A DNA stretch of 64,000 nucleotides, taken from the NCBI GenBank assembly GCA_948567375.1, contig OX419762.1, positions 51,503,034 through 51,567,033 on the forward strand, in the 5' to 3' direction. Numbering within the stretch: position 1 is the first letter of the stretch; each line of letters opens with the position of its first letter. Shown here one piece after another: positions 33,897-44,895 of this stretch. Under the pieces are notes generated by a model, which saw only the letters and a list, made by a program, of their open reading frames with translations, made no database searches and was not told the DNA's origin. The position numbers were made by a program, and so were the translations under genes. The DNA is from Lunularia cruciata (lineage: Eukaryota > Streptophyta > Marchantiopsida > Lunulariales > Lunulariaceae).

Positions 33897-35600
33897 CTAG
33901 CTTGAATCCTTCAAGACTTGGAAAGTCATGAGATTTTGAACTCCTATAACTGAAACTACCACTTTATCCATCACCCCTATTGGTTGAACTTGTTGCTTGT
34001 TTGCCATGCTCACCATAAATGTTGAAGGTCTTGAGGTTAGTATACCCAACTTCTTCATCAACGTTTCTGACATGGCATTTACTGTTGATCCTCCATCAAC
34101 AAGTGTATCCTTGATGTTGTGACCATTCACTCTCACATCAATATTGGAGGCATATTCACAAGCCTCCCATGGTGCTGGCTTGGCATCCACCACCCCCATT
34201 GATACTAGAGCTTTTTCCTTATTCTTCCTCTTGCTCCTTGTAGAACTCAAACCACCTCTAAGCTCCTTTCTCAAGGTAGGGTTCAAAGCAATCACTTGGC
34301 CCACTGTGATGTTAGCCTTGTGACTACCAACATCCTCCAACACATTGTAGATCCATTGTTGCTTTGAGATCAAGAGGTCCTCCATCCCTAACTTCTTCCT
34401 TGGAGTCTTTGTTGTTGATGGCATTGAGGTGCAAGTGCTCCTAATAGACATAGGAGTATCCTTGCTTGGAGTAAATCCTTGAGAAGAGTGAACATCCTTT
34501 GCAAAATGAGCTCTCTTCTTCTCTTGTGCCAAAAGCTCCAAATTAAGACTCTTGGAGTTTGAGGACTCTCCCTTCTCATACTTGCTCTCAACCACATCTA
34601 TGGATGCTATCCCCTTACCTTTGTTTGGATAAGGAGCCACTTGGGTTTCACTATCTCCCTCTTTCTCTCTATTGGCTCCCTCATAACCCCTTCCTCCATG
34701 GTAAGTGGAATTTGGGCAATTCCTTTGGATATGGCCTCTTCCTCTACAACCAAAACAATTTCTATCATTAAAATTGTTGGCTGGTTGGCCTCCTCTATAT
34801 GGATAGTTTCCATAACTCCTAGGCCCTCTCCCTACATTCTGATCCACCTCTCTCTTTTCCCATAGTTGCACCACATTGATCTTGAGATCCGCAAGTTGTT
34901 ATGTGATGGTTTGAAGTGGATCCTTTGGTGGAGGTGCAAGAATTGGAGCAACTACTACTTGTGTTACAACCCTTGCCACCAAAGTATCAGAAGTTCTACC
35001 ATACTTGTAACCTTGAGGAGGATGCACAAACTCCTTCACCACCAAATCACTCTCATCCCCTTCCAAACTCTCCTCCATACAAATTGTGATTTTGATAACT
35101 TCAACCTTGGAAGAAGGTTTCTCATATCTCATCTTGCTTCTAATTTGTGGTCTCAACCCTCCTACAAAATTCTTGGTGAGCATGGCCCCTATGCCAATCA
35201 TAGTAGTCTCCACATCATCCCCACCCTTCCTCAACACTATGCAAAATCTAGACTCTAACTTTTCTACTCTTTCCACATAGACTCTCACTTTCTCTCCATC
35301 TCCTTGCTTGAGAAAGGGAACCTCACTCATCAATCTCTCATAACTCTTGTTAGGAAGAAAGTTCTCAATGAGTGTTGAAGTCAAAGTCTCCCAAGACTCC
35401 TCTTCTCCATCTCTCCTCTCTCTCTTTTGGTATTCGACTCATACCATGTAAGTGCTGCATCCTCAAAGAAATCTGGTAATAATGAGGCCCACTCATTCTT
35501 CCTCCTCTCCATATTTCATATGCAAGCTCTCTTGAAGTCTCTCACAAAGCCTTCCACATCTTCTCCATCCTTGCCAAAGAAAACCGGAAGTTTTTCTATC
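33897..35600 (-). pseudogene. Gag and protease of element B
   Basis: Protease active site TLVDGGSTVNAM near 34090. Zinc knuckle CFGCRGRGHIQRNC near 34755 (fourth position Cys kept). Capsid-like region 35384-34899, gag N-terminus (EDVEGFVRDFKRAC) near 35560. A stop near 34898 breaks the frame. Confidence 0.85.
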
Positions 35601-35849
35601 TTAACCTCTCACTATCTTTCTTTCTCTCAATTTTTTTTCTTTTTTCTTTTCTCTCACTCTATAACTAATAGAGTATGTATATGACTAACACCATTTGAGA
35701 GTAATCCACCTTAGGGAACACAAAAGGCTCAAGTTGCTCCAAGATTTCTATAGCAACATCAAATCCTAGAGTGCATATTAATCTAACTCTCATGGATAGT
35801 TTATCCATAAATTGAAAGATTATCTCTATCACTAATCTTGATAATTAGC

Positions 35850-36304
35850 TTATGAAGATGGTTGTGTTTCTGTAGCTATTCTAAGACTCTCTCCAAAATC
35901 CTTCACCAAAGTCTCCAAAAGTGATTTTATTCCACTATACTCATGTCCTTTTGGAAGTCCTTCAACTCTACAAACCTCACACAACTCCTTCGTCTTAGAT
36001 CTTCTCCCTCCCAATCTTGGTGAAGAAGGTCCAACATGCAAACCCAAGTCAAGTAAGCCTCTCCTTTCCCTCAATCTCTTTCTCTCAAAGGTCAATGGAC
36101 ATGAACTTGCTTTATGTCCCTTCTCTCCACATAGAAAGCACTTAGACTCACTCTTTCCTCCAAGTGGTGTAGGTTTTGGATCCTCTCAACACTCTCTTCA
36201 AATTCTAATGTAAACTCTTTTTTCCTCAAATCCACCCCTACAATCACCTCAAACCCTTGGGGAACTTTGTATAGTCTCAATTTCCACTCTTGGTGACCCT
36301 CCAT
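35850..36304 (-). pseudogene. Extra zinc-knuckle ORF upstream of gag in element B
   Basis: Counterpart of 19045-19516 in element A. MEGHQEWKLRLYKVPQGF in one piece; a frameshift near 36090-36170 damages the knuckle; then LRERRGLLDLGLHVGPS and CEVCRVEG. Conservation of the protein across both copies supports it as a family gene. Confidence 0.6.
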
Positions 36305-37356
36305 GCTCCCAAGATGAATCTAAACACTCAAACATGCTTTTTGTTGCTCTCAAACTCCTCATGTATGAGATCTTCACTCTGCAGAATTGACCCTTTCTCA
36401 CAATTTCATTCAGGTCTCTCAACTAGTATGTGACAGTCCTCTGAAATTTTTCACACTTGATCAAAACTCTAGTGCATCCCTCCGTACAAAATTTCAGATC
36501 TTTTCATTGAGCCATTTGGCCTAGAAATCTTTCTATTTAGCACACATATTTCAGATTTGGTTTGAAAACCACCCCCTCATTTCAAAAACTCATAATTCAC
36601 TGCTCAAGAATGATCTCTCTCTAATTTTTGTATCAAAGGTATCATATAACATAGTTTATTTTCTTGAGAAGTTTCACAACAATCCATTGAAAATTAAAGA
36701 AATGGAAGACTCTATACAATTTTCCAGAGAGCATGCAGTTGCGGGAGCAATTTACCCTATCAACTTTCAAAACTTCTAGCCCAATGCGCATAATAGCTCT
36801 CACAATAATTCCAAGTATGCTTACTGAAAGATAACCCAAGCTATCATGTGTAGAAATTTCAAGTTCAGATCTTAAACTTGAGATTTTGCCCAAAATCACC
36901 TTAATCCCCAAAATCTGCAATCCACCTCACACAATCTCTCCAAATCCTCTCATGTGTACAAGATGTATGTGGTGCCCACATTTTTTGTTTTTTTTTTCAA
37001 ACTAAAGAAGAAAAAGTGTATAGAGAAGTTGGATTGCGCCTGTATGGCCAAAGAAGGCAAAGAAAAGAGTCTTTGGGATGAAACCCAAAGTAAAGTGACT
37101 TTGGGTCATAAGGCAAAGTACTTGGAAATGCCATGTCAGCATACAACCTGAAGTAAGGAGTGTTTGTATTGGGGGGAGCTCAACCCAAGGCGAAGACAAT
37201 CTAACAACCTTTCATTGGGGCAAGAAATTCAAGAAGGGACTGTTCAAAATCGGCGGCCCATACGCGTGAAGTACGATTGACAGTGACAAGTGCATGCAAG
37301 AGGTGTGATTTCTCGGTAGAAACTCGAATTGAAGAGAGATGAAGAAAGTGCAACTC

Positions 37357-37364
37357 TATAAAAA
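37357..37364 (+). promoter_or_regulatory. TATA box in giant LTR D
   Basis: CTCTATAAAAAT lies about 20 bases before the first ATG (37384) of the coding region. The same box is in E (45286-45293) and on the minus strand of C. Confidence 0.65.
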
Positions 37365-37383
37365 TTGGGCTCATGAAAAAGCA

Positions 37384-39955
37384 ATGTTGAGCAATTTTCC
37401 TTCGCCGTTGAGAAGTCATCCTATAGGTGATCGTGGGAAAGGAAATAGAGTTGAAGAAGTGCTAGTGTGTAAGGGAGAAGTCAAGAGAGTGAAACCAAGA
37501 GACATTAAGAAAGCAAGAGAGATGGGAGGAGGAAAGAAGAATTCCGAATTCATAGTGAGAAATCATGCGATTCAGAGACTAGACGTAATCGCAAGAATCA
37601 AAGTCTTGAGCCAACTTTGGATTACGTTCTTGGCATGGAATTGGAATGTCAGTTTTCCAAGGTTCATGACTGAGATTATCGAGAGCAAGTGTCTTGATGG
37701 CCCCAAGGAAGAGGGGAAGAGAGGAAATCCGGCTTGCTAGACAGAGTCAGATTGGAGATTAGTGCTTGGGAGAGAAGTAGGTGCAGAGCAGGGTGCCACC
37801 TTCTTGGGTAAGGGAGAAGTAGCAGAAGAAACTCAAGAAGTGAGAGATGCTTTCTCTTTGAAGAGAACAAACAATGGGTATAAGGTTGAGAGTTACAAGG
37901 ATCCAATGAAGAGAGAGATTGTGAGTGCTCTCATGGCAATCATGAAGCCGGAGAGAACGACTTATGTGATGAAACACCAAGCGGTGTTCTTCCATAAGCT
38001 ATTTGCAGGAGAACCGATTAACTAGGCAAGGTGCTTCCATGGAAGGACAAGACAAATGGTGTGGAATTTGTGGGATAAGTCACCTCCACACTACATTGTG
38101 CCATTTGTAGCACATTTTACCTTGAGTTGAATTTTCTCAACTCGGTGGAGCAAAATTGAATGGTGTCTCACTTCCATCTTGATTTGAGAAGAGAAGTCGA
38201 CATGGAGGAACAACAATACATTCTTGAAATCCGGAGCACGGATGAGTACTACGCAAAGAGCATAGAGATAGAAGCGAGTACTCCAAAGTTGAAGAAGCGG
38301 AGTCGGCAAGGAGAAGCTGAAGACAAGACAAGACCTCGGAAGACCATGAGAGGAAACCCGAGGAGAGGCATGGTGGTGATCGCGTCAGAAGACAAAGACT
38401 TGGAAGGCGAAGCCGAGTGCAAGTCCAAAGACTCGGAATGCAAGGAAGAACCAGAGCTAAGACTGCAAAGTGGAGATACAAGTAGCAACAACAATGAAGG
38501 TGGAGAAATGACGTCGGTACCAGCTGCTGCGGAAGAAGAAGAAGAAGTTTGGGTAGAGCTCAAGCCAGAAGATAATGAGAAGTTGGAGGATGAGATACCT
38601 GAGCCTGAGGAGAAGAAGTCTGCAATCCAGATGGAAGTTTGTTCAAGATGCAAGGCGAAGTGTGAAGCGGGTCCAAGTAAGGGGAAGGAAGAAGTGAACG
38701 CTAGCTTGGGAAGTGAGGCATCGATTCCGATACAAAGATTGTAGAGACAAAGGCGAGTATCGGGAGAACAAGAAGTAAGAAGGGAGATTTCTACGCAGGA
38801 GGAAGTAGTTGCAAGCAATGGAGTGGAGTACCTATGGGAGATTGTGTGTTCATTGTTGGTGAAATTGGAGCATAGGAAGAAGGAGATGCACTCGACTTGT
38901 CCAGAGGTGAAGACTGTCTTGCAAGTGTTATCGAGATTAGAAGAAGAGAACTTGGAGTTGAAGAAGATTATAACCCAAGGTGAGGAGGAAAGGGAAGTAT
39001 TACGAGGAGATGCAGTAGTACATGGTCAAGTGATTGAAGACTTGAAGAGAGAGGTGATGTATCGAGAGGATCTTGTTAAGAAGAGTGACATAGCGAGGGA
39101 AAGACAAGTAGCAGAGTATGAAATCTTGAAGCAGCAGTTTGTTGATTCTAGATTAGAACTTATCCATGCTATGGCGGGGGTAGCAACAAAGGAACAAGAG
39201 CTCAATAGAGTGATGGAGAGCATAGAAGAGAAGAAGCAACTCTGGCAAAGGAAGTTGGCAGTATGATATAGGGAAGAAGAGAGATTACAAGAGTTACTTT
39301 GTAAGACATAAAGGAGGAGAAGATTGAGCAGAAGGAGAAGGAGAAAGAAATGGTGAAAGTTGAGTTCAAAGTGGAATTGACGATGTACAGAGAGGATTGG
39401 CTTGCAGATTGAGAGCGTGAAAGGAAGATGAGATTGGAGCCATTGAAGGAGATTGTCCTCAGAATGAATGCGATGTTAAGTACAGAGGCCAGCATTTGGA
39501 TTGAAGAGACGAGGCTACATGCGTTGAAGTTGTTGGTGCAGGAGACGAGGAGGAGACATGCAAAGGACACAAATTTGAATGCTCTATTAATAAGTCTCAG
39601 GACTCGTGTAGATAGGAAAATACTAGAGGTAGAAGATAATATCGCGATTAGATTAGACTTAGTGAAGTTGGATATAGATAGACTTCGGAAGGATGTAAGA
39701 GCAAAACCCAAAGTAGATGAAGTAGGAGTGCAGATGTCTTTGGAGTTACCAATAGAGACATTAGAGAAGAGTGGGTCGGGAGATAAGGAGTTAGATAGAT
39801 TACCCACTAGTGCAATTTCAGATCAGGAAAGAGAATTGCTAGATCTGGTAGAAGAAGTAGAAGATGTGAAACCCGAGGACAGGAAAGTAGGAAGTAAATT
39901 TACTTCGGGTTCAGGTTTGAAAGCCGAAGAAGAAGTAGACATTGGATTGGATTAG
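37384..39955 (+). pseudogene. Coiled-coil protein encoded inside giant LTR D
   Basis: I do not recognise this protein. In order it has a basic N-terminus (MLSNFPSPLRSHP); a folded-looking region with EIVSALMAIMKPERTTYVMKH and MVWNLWDKSPPHYIVPF; an acidic, low-complexity middle; a long coiled coil (38823-39266, for example LSRLEEENLELKKI); and an acidic C-terminus. The intact form would be roughly 800 residues. TAG at 37738, frameshifts near 38040-38160 and stops near 39265 and 39410 break it. E has the same protein, with a similar damage level at other places. Placed after a TATA box in an LTR, it would be expressed from the LTR itself. A gag-like or structural role is possible but unproven. 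Confidence 0.65.
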
Positions 39956-40951
39956 AACTCGATTTTAGATTTGAATAGGCAGATATGAAGAGGTGAATTG
40001 TCATTTTGGATCTGCAAGTTTGTAGAGTCATTAAGAAGAGGTGCATTAGGAAGATAATTGTTGTTTGCTTCACTATTTAAGAGTGGTATTCGCAGTATCA
40101 AGTTGTTCAATGCTCATTATTTCTGAGAATAGATAAAGCAAAGTGCTGTGAAGCAGTGCTCATCTCTTAAGCTTGATTCCAAGTATCAATGTTGTACTTG
40201 TGTATGTGAGTGTTTGGAGAAATTCAAAGTGCAAGTCAGTGTGCTTGTTGGATGTTGGATTCCGCAGCCTTGATCTTCATTCTATGTGTTTGATCCTGAA
40301 TGAAGTGCAATCGGAGCAATGCCTTGACAGATCTGAGAAGAATTGTAGTGTTGGTAGTATTCTACATTTGTGAGTGTAGTGTGAGGTTGATATGAAGCAA
40401 TTTCTATTGAGGAAGTTGTGCCTTCAGTGGAGGGGTGGAACACAATTCTGAGGCAAAGTTGTTTTGCAGAAAAGTGTCATTTTTGGGAGAGCCTGAATCA
40501 TCACAATCAAGATTGTTTGGAAAGATTTGATGGAGTTGTGATTAAGGAGTGCTAATTTGTGACAAGACTGCGAGTCAGTGCTTGTTACTCTCTTCTAGGT
40601 GTGGTTTCTACCTGAGAGACTAAAGAAGAACTCAAGAAGAACTGAAATTGTTACTTTGCTTCATATTTGGACATTTCTGACTTGTATCTCTACGGGAATG
40701 AACTTTACTTACCCGATTACCACAAAAGTGATATTTGTCGGGTTGTCACAATGAACAAAATCACTTCAAAGACATCATAATGAACTAAAGGGTATACAAA
40801 TGGATCTTGGTTCTCTAACATAAGTTCAACACTCTCCTCTCCTTATGTTCTCTCCAAGTGAGCTTTCATAGCCTCCTTCTGCCTAATGTAAAATTGAACA
40901 CGGAACATTATCTTGCCTTCTAGAGAGGTCCCGGCAATGGAACCAAAAATG

Positions 40952-41619
40952 TGAGTTGGCCTGTCTCTCACTCAAGATGAATCTCTGATGGCTATTATGG
41001 TAGCGCACTATGGATTAAGAAGGCAAGGAACCCCAACTCCATCATACTCCTCCAAGGCTAACACTCAAAGACTCAAGACATTTCTCACTAGAGAACTCAA
41101 TGAGAAAGATAGTTGCAAATGAAAGGATGATGAGTACTTCCTCACCCCTTGTTTATATACTTGTGAAACAGTTACATACCAAAGTTACTAATTACCGTAG
41201 TAACTCAAGTTACTAGGCTAAAAGTCAAGTAAAGTCAAAAAGTAGAAAGGAATATTCCACTAGCATGTGATCCTATCTTGACCAACCACCAAGTCAAGGA
41301 TTCCTTCACATAGGCTATCCTTGGACTATAGAAGAATCCAAAACAAAAAGGCTTGCGGGCCCAAGAGTTCTCAACTCTTTCCTCAAAGCCAAACACTGAG
41401 GAATAATACCAAGTCAATAGACTAGAATCCAAAATAGTGATGCTCATCTTTTCCACCTCCACTACAGTAAGGTCCCTTCTATCTTAGCTATGACTAACTC
41501 TAGCTAATCATGATTAATGTAGAACCATCCTTTATCTCTATATAAATAATATATTTCAAGTACTTGTAATACCAAGCTAAATATCACAATACCACACACA
41601 TGCACAAATGGGTGTTACA
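40952..41619 (-). repeat. 5' LTR of element B
   Basis: 668 bp, TGAGTTGGCC to GGGTGTTACA. The Asp-type primer site (GGTCCCGGCAATGGAACCA on plus) lies at its left. Confidence 0.88.
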
Positions 41620-42019
41620 GGCCAACTTTTCCTCCATCGGGTAGATTATGTACATTTTCAAGGCCTAATTCATCCATTTAGGCCTCCAAAATTGCCTTCA
41701 ATGATTTTTGGTATATTTTGGTTTCTACTTTATTAGTAGAAGTCCCCTTTTGGAAAGACTTCTTTTTGATCTATTTAGTCCATCATGTGTAACATCCTTC
41801 TAGATGTTATTGAACCAATTCTTACCTTTAAATCATATGTCTAGCTATTGGTTCTAAGGTTTTCAAGTCTATTTTGGTTTCTGCCCTATTAGTAGAAGTA
41901 CTCTTTTAGTGATATTTCTATCTAATCTATTTTTTCCATCATGTATATAATCAATCCAGATGTTACCAAACCAAATTTCACATTGAGATCATATAGCTAG
42001 CTCTTGGTATTATAAATGG

Positions 42020-43160
42020 TAAAGTTAAGAGCATGAAAGTCAACACACAAGGTAGTTGAGGATCATATGATTAAAGAATGGGTCTTGAAGACACCATATG
42101 TTTCAGCTTCTAGAATGCTTTTGCATGCTTGGCAGTCCATTGAAAACTTGATTTTTCCCCAAGATGTTGATCAATGGTGATGCCACATGTGCATATAGTG
42201 GATGAACCATCGGTAAAAACTTGTCAATCCATTAAATGCTTGCACCTTTGTGGCATCCTTTGGAGTAAGACAATTAATAATGGCCTTGATTTTCTCCTCT
42301 TCTATCTTGATCTCTTTTGATGAGATCTTGTGACCCAAGAAGGTGACTTTCTTCTACCAAAAGGCACACTTTGACTTCTTGTATTAATAAAACTTCCATT
42401 GACGCAGTTGCCTTTGGACTTTCTGCATATGATTTATGTATTCAATCTCCATCTTCTTATAGATTAAAATTTCATCCAAGAACACCACCACGTATTGATC
42501 TAGTAGTCTATCCAACATCCAATGCATCTAATCCATGAAGATTGCTAGAGCACTAGTGATCCCAAAAGGTATAACTCTCCATCCAAAATGCCCATACCTT
42601 GTGCAAAAGGTAATCTTTTGTACATCCTTCTTATCAATGGGGATTTGCCAATAGCCAACACAAAGATCCAACTCAATTGATCGAACAAGTCATCAATTTG
42701 ACGCAAGCAATATGCATTCTTCATCATTTTTTATTGAGCCCACAGTAATCAATACATAAACAAAGTCCTCCATCTTTCTTTGGAAAAAATAGTACCAGTG
42801 CTCCCTAAGGAGATGTACTATGTTGTATGAAATTCTTCTCTAACAACTTTGTAAGTGTTGTTCACAACTCCTCTAACTCCTTTGGTGAGAGCCAATAGAT
42901 TGGTCTACTTATTGGAGTACTCCTTAGCAATAGTTGAATTTTGAAGTGCATACCACAATTGGAGGATAATCCCTATGATAGATCATCCAAAAACACATTT
43001 GCAAACTCTTGAACTATTTGATCAACCATTGCTTGATGAGGCTCCTCAGATTCTCCTTGTACAATTGGCTTGATCCATATTGCAAAATAAACTTATCTTC
43101 CTCCAAAGCTTACTTTAATTACAAATTTCCTATTTAGGGACTTATTTTTACTTATGATGT
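42020..43160 (-). pseudogene. Reverse transcriptase of element H
   Basis: RT fragments on the minus strand: LRQIDDLFDQLSW near 42710, then a degraded PFGL-type region near 42560 and connection sequence to 42050. Heavily broken; no uninterrupted frame above 60 codons. Position between protease and the solo LTR fits H gene order. Confidence 0.7.
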
Positions 43161-43165
43161 TCAAG

Positions 43166-43498
43166 TCAAGGCAAACTCAAAATGATATCATAGTGCAAAG
43201 GTACCACTACAAACCTCATACACTCCAAATACTCTTTCCCAATCTTTAAGACAATAGGATGTGAGGTACAAAATGCAAAACCATTTCTACCATCCGCCAT
43301 CATCAATCTACTTCCAATTACTAGCTTGATAGGAATACTCAATTCCTTTGCTAATTGCATAGACATACAATTCTCTGAACTTCCAAAATCAACCAAAATC
43401 CTACAACCATGATCAAAGATCATACCTTGCAAATGAAGCAAACTTGTAGAGGTTGAGCCTTCAATCCCATTGGAACTAATCAAGTTCCCAATAGGCAA
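43166..43498 (-). pseudogene. Retropepsin of element H
   Basis: CRILVDFGSSENCMS marks the active site, with Phe in place of the usual Ser/Thr between Asp and Gly. LMMADGRNGFAFC and VVPLHYDIILSLP follow. The second family copy (H2, near 63680) also reads ILVDFGSS, so the Phe is a family trait or shared decay. Confidence 0.82.
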
Positions 43499-43509
43499 CT
43501 CAAAATCTC

Positions 43510-44660
43510 CTATTGGGATTCCTTATTTTCTTGATCATTTTGCTCCACAACCTCCATTTGGGAAATTTGTTGAGATCTCACATTCTTGAGTAGACATTCA
43601 ATTATATGATGTCTAATCTGGCAACAATAAAAGCAACTGCCATTTTGCTGCAATCTTTCTTGATCTACTATACCAAGTGGTCTTTGTTGGATGGCATCCA
43701 TCTCCATTGGTGTTGGATCCTCCACATATGTGTAATGTGCTAGTTGGTTTTGTGAAGGTCAAGATCAAGACCAAGTTGTTGCCACCAAGGAATCAAAGTG
43801 CTCTACTAGTTGCATGGCTTCTTCCAAGTATTTTGGCTCTTGCATGCTCACTTCTAATTGAGTTTGTGATTTCAGATCTCTCATAAATTGATCTAGAGCT
43901 TCACCATCCATTATATATGGAATTTGCATAATGGTGTTTTGGAATTGCATGATGTAGCTTCTTACAAAACCAATCTACTTCAACTCTACCAACTTATCTT
44001 GTGTAGCTCATGTGATATTTATTGCTTGGAATTGCCCAATTATTGCACCCTTGAATTCTTCCTATGTCAGGATTGGTGCAAAAAATTACATTTTAGCTTA
44101 CTTCACTTTGAATTTCCACCATAGCTTTGCTGCTCCATCCAATTTGCTTGAAGCTAAGAGAATTTGTTTCTATTCATCTTGAAGATTTGTAGCCTTGAAA
44201 TAACTTTCACAATCAAATACAAAATTCTTCATTGTGCTTGGGAGATTCTTGCCATCAAATTCCTTAGGTTTTAGAAATTGGATTTAGTCTTCTCCTACTC
44301 AAAATGGAGCTCTCTTTATGTGCTCTTTTTGTTATTGGTCTTGTATAATCCAACAATCAAGTAAGGTGCTTGATTTGTTGCTGCATACCAATGATAACCT
44401 CAATCATTGCCGTCATGGCTACTAGTCTATCACAATACTCCCAATGTATCTAATTTACTAATACATAGATGCAACACATCCACTATTCTCCATCAGTTAC
44501 AACCGGAAGTACCAAGCTTTCCTCGAACAAGGTGATTGCATTAGAAAATTCCACCCAAAATATGAGGTGATGAATTGTGTGAAATGATGCTTGGGTAGTA
44601 CTTAGACACAAAAATCCCAATGGTTTGGTGGAAATTGATTTGGTAGTCTATAAATTCCAT
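43510..44660 (-). pseudogene. Gag of element H
   Basis: Zinc knuckle CFYCCQIRHHIIEC (CX2CX4HX4C) near 43640. Capsid-like fragment MDGEALDQFMRDLKSQTQLEVS near 43900. Upstream sequence to the primer site is broken gag and leader. Matches H2 at 62560-63590. Confidence 0.75.
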
Positions 44661-44673
44661 CCATCTTGTTTTT

Positions 44674-44685
44674 GCTCTGATACCA
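44674..44685 (-). promoter_or_regulatory. Primer binding site of element H (initiator Met)
   Basis: The minus strand reads TGGTATCAGAGC, the standard initiator tRNA-Met site, one base inside the 5' LTR. Confidence 0.9.
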
Positions 44686-44895
44686 ATGTAAAAGACCGAG
44701 ATCAAAGAGAGAAATAGGAGAATGGAAGATCATATTGGGACGCTTGAATGAAGGAAAACTCCAAATGCCTAGCATGAGCTTTGGATTTGGTATCTATAGG
44801 GAGCATACAAGGCTCTTGGAAAGTTTGTTAAGAAGTTTCCTTGAGCCACTTTTTTGGAGTGCAAGCCAAGTTAAGCAAGAAGCTTCTCAAGAAGT

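Larger units (their letters stand above)
36968..40750 (+). mobile_element. Insert D: giant solo LTR (3.78 kb) with coding region
   Basis: Starts TGTGGTGCCCACA, ends GGGTTGTCACA. TSD ATGTA (36963-36967) against ATGAA (40751-40755). Length 3783 bp, one base different from E. Element F shows that this unit acts as an LTR, because a tRNA-Asp primer site follows it there. Contains a TATA box at 37357-37364 and the ORF series 37384-39955. Confidence 0.88.
29833..41619 (-). mobile_element. Element B: second Athila/Tat-like retrotransposon
   Basis: Same family and layout as element A: LTRs 29833-31259 (with a solo LTR inside) and 40952-41619, polypurine tract (CCGGGGGTAAA), pol, gag, upstream zinc-knuckle ORF and Asp-type primer site near 40930-40945. 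Integrase core deleted. Insert D lies at 36968-40750. TSD weak: GGCTT at 29827-29831 against GGCCA at 41620-41624. Confidence 0.88.
29502..42014 (-). repeat. Solo chromovirus LTR (TGTAATACC family) inside H, itself split by element B
   Basis: Left piece 29502-29832 and right piece 41620-42014 add up to about 726 bp, matching the 732-737 bp of the other two copies. Perfect TSD AATGG (29497-29501 and 42015-42019). Orientation reverse. Confidence 0.9.

Noticed and set aside
38249-38818. 189-codon minus-strand Ser/Leu-rich frame inside giant LTR D
   Set aside because: Antisense shadow of the acidic and coiled-coil coding region; composition follows from reversed Glu/Lys-rich codons. The same applies to 39202-39807 and 46178-46518.
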